A stretch of 34,415 nucleotides of DNA. Source: Acidimicrobiia bacterium (lineage in GTDB: Bacteria; Actinomycetota; Acidimicrobiia; Acidimicrobiales; AC-14). The notes beneath the pieces are model-generated. The model was not told the DNA's origin. It did no database searches and saw nothing but the letters and a program-made list of their open reading frames with translations. A program made the translations under genes and the position numbers. Shown here one piece after another: positions 8,126-17,000 of the stretch. Where the stretch lies: positions 1 to 34,415 of the forward strand of contig JAHFUQ010000029.1 of the NCBI GenBank assembly GCA_023265045.1, in the 5' to 3' direction. Each line of letters opens with the position of its first letter. The first letter of the stretch is position 1.

Positions 8126-8463
8126 TCACCGGCGCCCATGTCCTGCTGTACACGCCCGAGCCGGAGGCGGTCCGCGCCGTGCTGGGCGAGGTGTTCGGTT
8201 TCCGGTCGGTCGACGCCGGCGGCGGGTGGCTGATCTTCGCCCTGCCGCCGGCGGAGGCCGGCGTGCACCCGGCCGAGCGGCCGAGCCACGAGCTCACCCT
8301 CATGTGCGACGACCTCTCGGCCACGATGGCCGAGCTCCAGGCCAAGGGCGTCGCGTTCAAGGGCGACCCCCACGACGCGGGCTGGGGCATCACCGCCACC
8401 ATGGTGCTGCCGGGGGCGACCGAGATCATGCTGTACCAGCCTCGTCACCCGACAGCCATCTGA
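8122..8463 (+). CDS. VOC (glyoxalase/bleomycin resistance) family protein
   Basis: A 113-residue single-module vicinal-oxygen-chelate protein. It starts at a GTG that overlaps the TGA of gabD1 (GTGA), with GGAGG 6 nt upstream. The beta-alpha-beta-beta-beta repeats are visible: AHVLLYTPEPEAVRAVLGEV, FRSVDAGGGWLIFALPPAEA, HELTLMCDDLSATMAELQAK and a closing GITATMVLPGATEIMLYQPR. His in SHELTLMCDD and Glu in TEIMLYQPR sit where metal ligands lie in glyoxalase-fold enzymes. Translational coupling to GabD1 suggests a job in the same pathway or protection from reactive carbonyls (inference). The substrate cannot be called; antibiotic-binding members share this size. Confidence 0.85.
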   Translation: MITGAHVLLYTPEPEAVRAVLGEVFGFRSVDAGGGWLIFALPPAEAGVHPAERPSHELTLMCDDLSATMAELQAKGVAFKGDPHDAGWGITATMVLPGATEIMLYQPRHPTAI

Positions 8464-8574
8464 AGTCCAGCTCCGCGCCGAGACCTGCGCCGCGTCCCTC
8501 CTTCTCCGGCGTCGGCCGCACATTCGGCGTCGAAATGACCTCTGCGGTCGCCTCGACGCCACGGAACCTCCCCG

Positions 8575-9684
8575 CTAGCCGGGGTCGGCGAGCCGGAGGT
8601 CCAGCTCCCCGCCGAGGAAGGCGGCCAGCCGCTCGGCTTCCGTCTCGGCGGCCTTGCGCGCCCACGCGGGCAGCGGTAGGAACGGCTCGATCCTGACCAC
8701 GACCCGGCTGCCCGTGCGCTCCGACCTCCACAAGCCCTGCAGCAGCCCCCCGACCAGCAGCACCGGCGAGAGCCACCCCTGGGGCCGGAAGACCTTCTTG
8801 CGGTGCTCCGGCGCGGGCAGCAGGTGCTCGGCGTGGGGGCTGGCGTTGATGACGTAGGGGTCGAAGGCGGGCAGCAGCCGCACCGTCTTGAGGGGGGCGA
8901 GCTCGTCGGGCTCGACGCCGGCCGGCATCCAGTGGGGGACGCCATCGACGTCCACCGCCACGACCTCGTCGCCCAGCGCCGCGATCAGCTTGCCCGCCTG
9001 CGCCGGGGACAGCCCACCCCACCAGTGGGCGTAGTCGACGCGGGTCGCGGGGCCGTACGCCGCCAGGTACCGCCGGGTGACACACCGCGCCGCGTGCTCG
9101 GGCTCGGCGGGGGGACCGAGGTCGAGCCATGTCTCGGGGTGCGTGAAGCGGACGTTCTGGCCGGCGTTGGGGCCGAAGCACAGCTCGCCGCGGAACGCCG
9201 ACGGCTTGAGCAGCGACCCCCAGCTGGTCGCCACCTTGGGGGAGACGGCCGCCGCCAGCCCCTCCCGCGTGAGCAGCTGGCCGCGCAGGGCTTTGGGGAC
9301 GGTCTCGAGGATGTGGCTCATCTCGTCAGCGGTGAGCCCGAAGCCGCGCAGCCAGCTTGCCGTGAAGTAGTGGCGGCGCTGGCTCAACGCGGCCTGGAAC
9401 GTGCGGTACTCGGTGGTCGCCAGCAGGTGCAGCGTCCCGCGCATGGCCCACGTCTTCACCAGCGTGCGGTCGTCCCACAGGGCTTGGGCTACGCCGGCGC
9501 CGGGCGGGAGGCCGTCGGCCCGCGCCCACACGCTCAGCTCCGCCGAGGACATGACCTGGGCGTGGAGCCCGCCGATGGCGGAGGCGACGGCCACCGGGTC
9601 AGCGCACGGGCGGCGCTCGTCGAGCCAGTGGCGCCGGGCCCGCCACGCCGCCGCCTGCTTCCAGGTCAGCTCCTGCGGGGCCAC
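8575..9684 (-). CDS. Winged-helix HTH_42 protein, AlkZ/YcaQ-type DNA glycosylase-like
   Basis: About 369 residues with the layout of the HTH_42 superfamily: tandem winged helices then a beta-barrel. Characterised members (AlkZ, YcaQ) are DNA glycosylases that unhook interstrand crosslinks or bulky alkyl adducts. The N-terminal ELTWKQAAAWRARRHWLDER is followed by AIGGLHAQVMSSAELSVWAR. His41-Ala-Gln43 occupies the place of the family's (Gln/His)-x-(Gln/Asp) catalytic motif. WAMRGTLHLLATTEY and LLPAFDPYVINASPHAEHLL then HRKKVFRPQGWLSPVLLVGG are further family signatures. The GTG at 9684 is chosen since it starts the conserved region; it overlaps the synthetase stop by 19 bp, so the two genes are co-translated. 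Members occur as self-resistance genes in genotoxin clusters, but many are of unknown role. Confidence 0.82.
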   Translation of the reverse strand: MAPQELTWKQAAAWRARRHWLDERRPCADPVAVASAIGGLHAQVMSSAELSVWARADGLPPGAGVAQALWDDRTLVKTWAMRGTLHLLATTEYRTFQAALSQRRHYFTASWLRGFGLTADEMSHILETVPKALRGQLLTREGLAAAVSPKVATSWGSLLKPSAFRGELCFGPNAGQNVRFTHPETWLDLGPPAEPEHAARCVTRRYLAAYGPATRVDYAHWWGGLSPAQAGKLIAALGDEVVAVDVDGVPHWMPAGVEPDELAPLKTVRLLPAFDPYVINASPHAEHLLPAPEHRKKVFRPQGWLSPVLLVGGLLQGLWRSERTGSRVVVRIEPFLPLPAWARKAAETEAERLAAFLGGELDLRLADPG

Positions 9685-12344
9685 CCGCCGAGGATAAGGT
9701 CCGGCGCGGCCTCGGGCGCGGCGAGGCGGAGGTGGAAGGCGCCCACGCCGGCGTAGCCCTGGAGGAGGTCGGGCGAGCAAGCCGAGCCGTCGGCGGTGAG
9801 CCGGTACGCGCCGGGCCGGTCCGGGTCGGCGAACGCCTGCAACCGCCGGGCGCACGCCCGCGCGCCCTCGAGGTAGCGGTCGTCGCCGGTGAACTGGTAG
9901 GCGTCGATGAGGACGCTCCCCGCGCCCGCCTCGCCGCAGCAGAGCCCGCTGCGCAGGCGGACGTCGCGATCGGCGAGGACGGCGCCGAGCGCGCCCGCGG
10001 CCTCCTCACGCCGCCCGAGCGCCATGAACAGCGGCGCCATCCCCCCCGCCCCGTGGCACTGGGCTTGGGGGCCGGGCGCGCCGTCGAGCAGCATCGGCCA
10101 TCGGCGCGTGCCGCCCCCAGCCACCGCAGCCTGCTCGACGAGGAGGTCGGCGGCGTCGGATGCGACGGAGCGGTAGCGCTCGTCGCCCGTGGCCACGCCG
10201 AGGCGCCACAGCGCCAGGCCGACGCCCGCGGCCCCGTGGGCGAACCCGAGGAACGGGCGGGCGGCGCGCGACGGGTTCACCGACGCCACGTTCCAGTACA
10301 CCCCGGCGCGGCCCTTCGGGCGCACGGCCTGCGCCACGACGTCGTCCGCGGCGGCGCAGGCGGGGGCCAGCCAGGCCCGGTCGCCGGTGGCCGCGGCCAG
10401 CTCGACGAGGAACAGCACGAGCCCCGCCGATCCTTGCAGGACGTCGACGGTAGGCACATGGGCCCCCACGAGCCGCCGGGCGCGTAGCTCGGCCGCGGCC
10501 AGGTACCCCGGCTCGTCGAGCAAGGCCGCCAGCCGGATGAAGAACAGGCCGATCCCCGCCTCGCCGCAGTGGAGCCCCGGCGCGGCGCGCCCCCGGTCCC
10601 AGGGAGGACGGGTGAGCCCGCGGGCCGCGCCGCGGGCGGCCTCGCCGTACGCCGCGCCGCCGGTGGCCGCGGCCAGGCCGGCGAGGAACAGGGCGACGCC
10701 GGCGGTCCCGTTGTACAGGTCCGGGCCGTAGAAGTTCGTGCCGGGGGCGCCGGACGTGCGGGTCGCCCACCGGAGCCCCCCGTGGCGCTCCTCGGCCTCG
10801 GCGCACAGCGCGTCGCCCACGCGGCGGGCGACGGCGAGCGGGTCCTTATCCTCCACGGGCGCCGCCACCGGGCGCAAGGGGCGCCCCGGCGCCGGCACCG
10901 GCGCCGGGGCCGGGAGCACTTCGTCGATCAGCGCCAGGGCGCGTTCGAGCTCGCCCAATGCGTCGCCCATCGTCTGGTAGCGGTCGGCGGGGTCCCACGC
11001 CAGGGCGCGATCGATCACGGCCGCCACGGCGGTCGGGAAGGACGGCCGCAGCTCGCGCACCGGGGGGAGGGGACGCGGCCCCGGCTCCGCGTCCCCGTCC
11101 CCGCGCGCCGCCGGCCCGCACGCCAGCCGGTGCAGCGTCGCGCCCCAGGACCACACGTCGGCGGTCGGGTGCGGCGTCGCCCCGTCCCACTGCTCGGGCG
11201 CGGCGGTGGAAGGCGTGCCCAGGGCGCCGACCACGGAACGGTCGGCGGCAGTGTCATAGGCCAGCCCGAAGTCGACGAGGCGGTAGTCGCCGGCCGGGGT
11301 CAGGATGAGGTTGTCGGGCTTGAAGTCGCGGAACACGATGCCGACGTCGTGCAGGTGGGCCAGCGCCCGGGCGGCGCCGAGGGCCAGCGCCGCCAGCTCG
11401 CCCAGCGGGACCTCGGGCCGCTCGATGGAGTCGAGCCGCACCGTCGCGCCTTCGATGTACTCCAAGACGAGGTACAGGTTGCCGTCGAGGGTGAACCGGC
11501 CGTAGGAGCGCGGGAGGAAGGGGTCGCCGTCATGGGCGGTCAAGAGCGCGGCCTCGTTCTCGCCCCAGGAGCTGGCGTCCCGGCCGTCGTCGTCGAGGCC
11601 GACGTCGTGCCAGATCTCCTTGATGAGGCACTGGCGAGCGGGCCGGCTGCCGAGGTCGAAGGCGCGGAAGACGCCGCCGCGGTAGGAGCGGTAGAGCGCC
11701 TCGACGATGAGGTAGCGCCCCGCCAGCGGCGCCTTGCGCGCCGGCGGCGCCACGTACACGCCCGCCGCCACGAACGGGTCGGGGATGCCCGGGGCGGGCG
11801 GGTTGTAGAACTGCAACCGCCAGTCCTGGTCGACGCGACCATCCGGATCGTGCAGCTCTCCCCGGAACGAGCCGTAGCGGTAGTGCACCAGCGAGCGGGG
11901 CCGCAGCGGGCGGTCGGACGGCACGCGCGGACCGGCCAGACCCGCAGTGGCATCGGCGAGAACATTGTCGAGGGCGACGGCCAGGCGCACGGCTTGTTCG
12001 TCGGACGCCGGGTACACCGTCAGGAACTTGCCGACCTGCGACGCGCCGTAGCCCCCGCTGTTGAGCACGAGGAGCCCCCGTGCGGTGGCGACGGCCTTGA
12101 AGGCGACGCCCTCGGCCAGCAGGACGGGCAGGGCCCGCTCCAGCACGGCCGGCGCCGAGTCCACGCTCGCCGAGACGTGCAACTTCCATCCCTGCTCGGG
12201 GGCCGTGGCGGCGGCGAAGAGCTGCTCGGTGAACAGCCCGGTGGTGGTCGCCCACGGCACGACCTGAGCGAGGATCCGGCGCACCGGATCCCCGCCCGAG
12301 GTGGTCTCTTCCGCCGCGCCGCGCCGTTCCTGCAGTTCGATCAC
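9666..12344 (-). CDS. Class III/IV-like lanthipeptide synthetase (lyase-kinase-LanC)
   Basis: A three-domain enzyme of about 892 residues that would phosphorylate Ser/Thr of a precursor, eliminate phosphate and add Cys thiols to form thioether rings. Residues about 30-200 are the OspF-like lyase (GWKLHVSASVDSAPAVLERA, GASQVGKFLTVYP, VHYRYGSFRGE). About 215-480 are the Ser/Thr kinase (LIKEIWHD lysine, VFRDFKPDNLIL catalytic loop, VDFGLAYD). About 510-890 are LanC, with seven GxxG toroid repeats such as GTAGVALF, GEAGIGLF, GAAGVGLA and GYAGVGAF. LanC zinc positions are present (Cys763 in QCHGAGG, Cys802-Cys803 in GLCCGEAG; His703 in GFAHGAAG), which favours class IV over class III, where they are missing. 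The usual Cys-His pair is Cys-Cys here. The start is a GTG 4 nt after the precursor stop, without a clear SD, suggesting coupling. Confidence 0.88.
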   Translation of the reverse strand: MIELQERRGAAEETTSGGDPVRRILAQVVPWATTTGLFTEQLFAAATAPEQGWKLHVSASVDSAPAVLERALPVLLAEGVAFKAVATARGLLVLNSGGYGASQVGKFLTVYPASDEQAVRLAVALDNVLADATAGLAGPRVPSDRPLRPRSLVHYRYGSFRGELHDPDGRVDQDWRLQFYNPPAPGIPDPFVAAGVYVAPPARKAPLAGRYLIVEALYRSYRGGVFRAFDLGSRPARQCLIKEIWHDVGLDDDGRDASSWGENEAALLTAHDGDPFLPRSYGRFTLDGNLYLVLEYIEGATVRLDSIERPEVPLGELAALALGAARALAHLHDVGIVFRDFKPDNLILTPAGDYRLVDFGLAYDTAADRSVVGALGTPSTAAPEQWDGATPHPTADVWSWGATLHRLACGPAARGDGDAEPGPRPLPPVRELRPSFPTAVAAVIDRALAWDPADRYQTMGDALGELERALALIDEVLPAPAPVPAPGRPLRPVAAPVEDKDPLAVARRVGDALCAEAEERHGGLRWATRTSGAPGTNFYGPDLYNGTAGVALFLAGLAAATGGAAYGEAARGAARGLTRPPWDRGRAAPGLHCGEAGIGLFFIRLAALLDEPGYLAAAELRARRLVGAHVPTVDVLQGSAGLVLFLVELAAATGDRAWLAPACAAADDVVAQAVRPKGRAGVYWNVASVNPSRAARPFLGFAHGAAGVGLALWRLGVATGDERYRSVASDAADLLVEQAAVAGGGTRRWPMLLDGAPGPQAQCHGAGGMAPLFMALGRREEAAGALGAVLADRDVRLRSGLCCGEAGAGSVLIDAYQFTGDDRYLEGARACARRLQAFADPDRPGAYRLTADGSACSPDLLQGYAGVGAFHLRLAAPEAAPDLILGGWPRRS

Positions 12345-12348
12345 CGGA

Positions 12349-12699
12349 TCAGCAGGCGAAGCAGAAGCCCATGACCTCGGGCATGGCGCCGGCGCCCGCG
12401 GCCCCGCCGCCACCGATGCCGCCGCGGGCCGCGGCCTTCGTCTTGGTCCAACCGTCGGGGTAGGTCGCGACCGTGTTCTTGGTGACCTCGGCGGCGCGGC
12501 CCATCAGGTCGAAGCCCACCGTCTCGACTCCTGCGAGCCGGCGCAGGGCGTCCTCGTCCCCGGCGGTCAGGGCGACCACCTCGGTGGGGCTGAGGTCTTC
12601 GCCTTCCAACGCCGCCTCAGGGTCGTTGGTGAGTTGGTCGCGGAACGCCTCGTCGCTGTTGACGCGTTCCAGGATCCGGCGCAGCGCATCCTCGGACAT
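12349..12699 (-). CDS. Lanthipeptide/RiPP precursor with NHLP/Nif11-like leader
   Basis: A 116-residue precursor directly upstream of the synthetase. The leader MSEDALRRILERVNSDEAFR then DQLTNDPEAALEGEDLSPTE and a run of acidic helices fits the NHLP/Os1348/Nif11-related leaders, where DEAFR-x-x-L-x-x-DPEAAL is diagnostic. The C-terminal part holds Thr60, Thr73, Thr76, Thr79, Thr85 and Thr87, a Gly/Ala-rich spacer (GGIGGGGAAGAGA) and the end MPEVMGFCFAC with the only two cysteines, Cys113 and Cys116. There is no Ser or Thr in the last 29 residues. The start is an ATG with GGAAG 7 nt upstream. No dedicated transporter or protease lies nearby. Its identity as the synthetase substrate is inferred from adjacency and leader type. 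Confidence 0.85.
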   Translation of the reverse strand: MSEDALRRILERVNSDEAFRDQLTNDPEAALEGEDLSPTEVVALTAGDEDALRRLAGVETVGFDLMGRAAEVTKNTVATYPDGWTKTKAAARGGIGGGGAAGAGAMPEVMGFCFAC

Positions 12700-12815
12700 G
12701 TGTGTTCTTCCTTTCGTCAGGTGCCGCTCTCTAGACGAGGAAGGTGAGCCGTGGTTACAGCGACGCGGTGCGGGCGGACGGGCGAGGACCGAGGCGGCGC
12801 GGTTGCGAGCCGCGT

Positions 12816-13871
12816 TTAGAAACCCAGCTTCGTGGTGCTGGTGGTCGACGAGGCGGGGACTGTGGTGGAGGAGGTGGTGGGCGGCGGCGTCGTGGACGTC
12901 GACGTGGGGACGGTCAGCGGCGGCGTGGTCGTCGGCGGGATCGTGATCACGGGCACGTCGGGCGGGGGCGGCGGCGGAGGATCGGGCGCCTTCTTGGGCT
13001 CGTCGGGCGGCGCTTCGATCTCGGCCGCCGACGGGCCGTTGCCGACGACATAGACCAACGTGCCGGACGGCACCTCGGCGTAAAGCGGGGCCGACGAGTA
13101 CATCGGCACCCGCACGCAGCCGTGGGACGCGGGGTACCCCGGGATGGACGGCGAGCCGTGGATGGCGATGCCGCCGTAGAAGTACATCGGGTCCCAGAGC
13201 TCGCCCAGGCGGCTGACCTCGAGGCCCGACGCCTTGCGCCCGATGCGGAACGTGCCCGTCGGGGTGATGGCGGTGTCGCACTCACCGTCGACGCAGTAGT
13301 GCTCGCCGCTGCCGGTCGACACCGACAGGACACGGGTGAGCGCCCCGCCCTTCCACAGCAACAGCACCTGGCGGTCGAGGTCGATCTCGACCCGGTTGGG
13401 GGCGCCGCCGGGCACGACCGGGCCGGGCGGCGAGGCCTTGGCCAGGGCGTCGCGCAACGCGTCGCTGTCCTCGCCGGTGCGCTTCAGGCCCTCGACTTTC
13501 TGGAAGGCCATGATCGTGTAGTAGGTCCGCGACCCGGCGAAGCCGTCGATGGGGCCGATGTCGTACCCGAGGCCGGCGAGGCGCTGTTGCAGGGCCTTCA
13601 CCGAGGGGTCGCCTTCACGCGGCGGGGGCGCCGGCGCCTCGGTGGTCGGCTCGGGAACGGCGGTCGTGCTCGTCGTGGGTTCGGTGGCGATCGGGCGCAC
13701 CGCCGTCGTCGGCGCCGTGCTGGAGGACCCGGGCCCGGCCAGTTGGTGGCGCGCGTCGAAGTCGCTGCCGCGGGTGGCCACGGCATACGCGCCCCCTCCA
13801 ATGAGCACGAAGAGGCCCCCGCCCAGCGCCAGGGCCTTACCGACTCGTGTGCGCAACAGTCCGCCGCTCAT
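12816..13871 (-). CDS. L,D-transpeptidase with peptidoglycan-binding domain
   Basis: A 351-residue envelope enzyme that would make 3-3 crosslinks or anchor ligands in peptidoglycan. It begins MSGGLLRTRVGKALALGGGL with one N-terminal membrane segment (FVLIGGGAYAVAT), then a Thr/Pro linker, a PG_binding_1 module (VKALQQRLAGLGYDIGPIDG then TIMAFQKVEGL), and the YkuD domain. The catalytic motif reads AIHGSP ... YPASHGCVRVPM, with nucleophile Cys252. A long C-terminal tail is almost only Pro, Thr, Ser and Val, as in wall-spanning linkers. The ATG at 13871 is preferred: it puts the hydrophobic segment near the N-terminus and lies downstream of a good promoter at 13930-13958. It is not obviously linked to the lanthipeptide genes downstream. 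Confidence 0.92.
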   Translation of the reverse strand: MSGGLLRTRVGKALALGGGLFVLIGGGAYAVATRGSDFDARHQLAGPGSSSTAPTTAVRPIATEPTTSTTAVPEPTTEAPAPPPREGDPSVKALQQRLAGLGYDIGPIDGFAGSRTYYTIMAFQKVEGLKRTGEDSDALRDALAKASPPGPVVPGGAPNRVEIDLDRQVLLLWKGGALTRVLSVSTGSGEHYCVDGECDTAITPTGTFRIGRKASGLEVSRLGELWDPMYFYGGIAIHGSPSIPGYPASHGCVRVPMYSSAPLYAEVPSGTLVYVVGNGPSAAEIEAPPDEPKKAPDPPPPPPPDVPVITIPPTTTPPLTVPTSTSTTPPPTTSSTTVPASSTTSTTKLGF

Positions 13872-13929
13872 GCTCTCTTGGACGACCGGGGAAGTGGAAA
13901 CGTTCCGTCCCAGGGCATTCGAAGGGGTG

Positions 13930-13958
13930 AATCTAGCGGGTCGGGCGACCGCCGCCAA
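13930..13958 (-). promoter_or_regulatory. Promoter for the L,D-transpeptidase gene
   Basis: On the minus strand TTGGCG (13958-13953) and TAGATT (13935-13930) are separated by exactly 17 bp. This is a good vegetative sigma layout and predicts a leader of about 50 nt before the ATG at 13871. The leader contains the small dyad GGAAACGTTCC (13896-13906). A perfect actinobacterial-type DnaA box, TTGTCCACA, lies just upstream at 13963-13971, but it is single. Confidence 0.6.
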
Positions 13959-13973
13959 CAGGTTGTCCACAGC

Positions 13974-14011
13974 GGGCTGCCCGCCGGCTGCCCGCCGGCT
14001 GCCCGCCGGTT
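13974..14011. repeat. Short 11-bp tandem repeat
   Basis: Three consecutive copies of GGCTGCCCGCC (period 11), then a decayed fourth (GGTTGCGC), fill the gap between the coiled-coil gene's 3' end and the L,D-transpeptidase promoter. The repeat is GC-only slippage-type sequence with no obvious function. Confidence 0.75.
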
Positions 14012-14015
14012 GCGC

Positions 14016-17000
14016 TCAGTCGAGCAGCCCGAGGCCGATGGCGTCAGCGTCGCGGGTGAACAGGTCGCCCACGATCTCGGCCGCCCGGGCCTCGACCGAC
14101 GGGTCGGCGGGGCGGGGTCTGCGCGTCCGTTCGGCCTCGTCATCGGCCTCGATCCGGCCGGGTTGGGCGGTGACCCGCTGGCGGCGGCGGTCGAGCTCGT
14201 CCCACTGCGCGGAAACTTGCTGGCGGGCCTCGACGAGCATGTACTCGGCGTCGCGCTTGGCGTCCGCCAGCAGCCGGTCGGCGGCGGCGGCCGCGTCGCG
14301 CAGCGTGCGGGCCGCCTGCTCGGCGGCCTCGGCGCGCATGAGCACGACCTCGCTCTCGAGTCGCTTGCGCTCGCGCTCGACCTGCTGTTGGGCCGTCCGG
14401 TGGGCCTCGTGCAAGACGTGCGAGCGCTCGGCGATCGTCCGGCGCTGGAGCTCGCGGGCCTCTTCGTCGGCCTGGGACAGGAGCGCCTCGACGTCGCGGG
14501 TGGCCGACGCGCGGGCCGAGGCCACCAACGCCCGCGCCGTCTCGGTGGCTTCCGCCACCAGCTCGCTCGCCCTTTGCTCGACCGCGGCGTGCAGCTTGGC
14601 GGCGGCTTGGTCAGCTTCGCTCAGCCGGCGCGTCTTCTCCCGCTCCACGCCCGCTTCCGCGTCCTCGATGATGCGCCGGGCCTCGCTACGGGCGACGCCG
14701 CCGATCCGCTCCGCTTGGGCGGTCGCCTCGGCCAGCCGAGCCTCGGCGTCGGCGTGGGCGCGGTCGAGCACCTCCTGGGCGCGCACGGCGATCTTGCCCT
14801 GGGCCTCGGCCAGGCGCCGCACGGTCGCGTCCCGCAGGACCTCGGCCTCGGTCGCGGCCGCTTGCACGATCACAGCGGCCTCTCGCTCGGCGTCGGCCGC
14901 GGCCACCTCGACCAGCTGCGCCGCCTCCTCGCGTGCCGCGGCCAGCTCCCGCTCGGCCTGGGCCCGGCTTTCGGCCAGGGTCGCCTCCGCTTGGCGCGCC
15001 GCGTCGGAAAGGAGCCGGCTGGCTTCCTCCCGCCGCGTGGCCGCCTCCTCGTCGAGCTTCTGGCGGTTCGCCGCCCGCTGGCGCGCGTAGGTGGTTTCGG
15101 CTTGCTGGCTCGTGCGCGCGGCGACGTCGTGGGCCGCGCCCAGGATCGCCGTGACCCGGGCATCGGCGTCCGCCTCGGCGGCGCGGACGATCTCGGCCGC
15201 TTGCTGGCGAGCGGTGGCGAGGACGCACTCGTGCGCCGCCTCGGCCGCCTCGGCGGCCTCGACCCGCGCCTTGGCGACCAGCTCGTCGCCGCGCCGGCGA
15301 GCGTCGAACATGGCCCGTTTCACCGCGGACTCGGCTTCCGCCCGCAGGGCCGCGACCTGGCGTTCGGCCATGGCCTTTCGCCGTTCGGCTTCGGCCTGAT
15401 CGGCTTGGCGCAGCGCGGCCAGCGTCTCCTCGGCCTTGCGAGCCGCAGCCTGCTCCATTTCGGCGACCCGGCGGCCACCCTCTGCCTCCGCCCGCGCCAA
15501 CACCGCCTCGGCCGCGGCGGCGGTCTCGGACGCCAAAGCCTGCGCCGCGGCCGTCCCGGCTTCGACGATCGCTTCGGCGTCGGCGCGGGCCTGCTCGCGG
15601 GCGGCCTCCGCCTCGAGGGCGAGCGAGGCGCGCACCTTGGCCGCTTCGACGTCAGCCTGGGCGCTCGCCGCCGCCAGCAACTCGGCTGCGAGCTCCTGGC
15701 CATGCGCGGTCGCCTCGCGCTCCGCCCGTTCGCGCACGGCCGCCGCCTCGGCGCCAGCCGTGTTGAGGAGCTCGACGCCTCGGCGGCGCGCGTCGGCGAT
15801 GACGCCCGCAGCCACCTGCCGGGACACCTCCGCGGCTTCCTCCGCCTTTTGGCGGCGCCCTTCGAGCAGATGGAACACCTCGTCGACGGCCTGCGCCTTG
15901 AGCCGTTCGGCTTCCTCGGCGGCGCGGGCCAGGAGCTGGGCGGCCTCGGCGGCAGCCTCCGCGGCGGCCTCCGCCTTCGTCTTCTGCGCCTCGGCCTCAG
16001 CCGCCTCGCGCGCGCCGGCCGCGATCTTGCCGGCCGCTTCACGCCCGCGCGCGGCCGCCTCCCGCTCGATGCGCAACGACTCCTCGGCGGCTGAAGCCCG
16101 GGACGCCTGTACCTCCGCGATCGCCCGCTGGCGGCGCGCATCGGCGGCTCGTGTCGCGCTGGCGGCGACGGAGGCGGCGCCGGCCTGCGCCTCTTCCACG
16201 ACGCGCGCCGCTTTGGCGTTCGCGGCGTCGACGATCTTGGTTGCGCCGCGCGCCGCGTCCTCCTCCGCCCGGGCCAGCTTGCGCTCGATCTCCTCCCGGG
16301 CCTGCGCCGCCATGGCCTCGGCCGCCCGCTCCGCCTCGGCCCGAGCCTCGTCGATGACGCGTTCGCGATACGCGTCCGACTGGCGCTCGAACTGCGCCCA
16401 CGCGTCGGCCACCAGCGCGGCAGCGGCGCGCCGTGCGTCGGCGAGCACCTTCGCGCTGGCCTCCGATGCCTGGGTCCGGAGGCTGGCGTTCTCCGCCGCC
16501 GTGGCCATCCGGGCCTCCTCGACCGCTTCGGCGACGAGCGCCGCGGCTCGGCCGACGGCCTCCTGCTCGATGCGCGCCGCCTCCACGCCTGCCCGGGCCG
16601 TGCGCTCCTCGGCCACTTTCACGGCGGCGGCGACCAATCGCTCCCCTTCGACGGTCGCGGCCCGGATCAGGTCCGCCACGCGGCCGGCGGCGGCCTGTTC
16701 GTCCTGTGCCGTGCGGTGGTCGAGCTCCGCCTGCGCATGCGCGGTCATTGCCGCGGTTTCGCGCTGGGCGGCGGCTCGCACCGCTTCGGCTGCCTCGGCG
16801 GCCTCGGCGCGGGCCGCGGCGAGGGTGTGGGCGCGGGCCTGGGCCGACTCGCGCTCGAAGCGAGCCCACGCCTCCTCGACGATGGCGGCGGCGTCGTGGT
16901 GCGCGGTCGCCAGCAGCCGTTCCGCCTCGCGCTCGGCGTCGGCGCGCGCCTGGGCCGCCGACGCCTCGAAGCGAGCCCATGCCTCCTCGACGATGGCGGC

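Noticed and set aside
13963-13971. Replication origin suggested by a perfect DnaA box TTGTCCACA
   Set aside because: It is a single box with no cluster, no AT-rich unwinding region and no dnaA/dnaN nearby.
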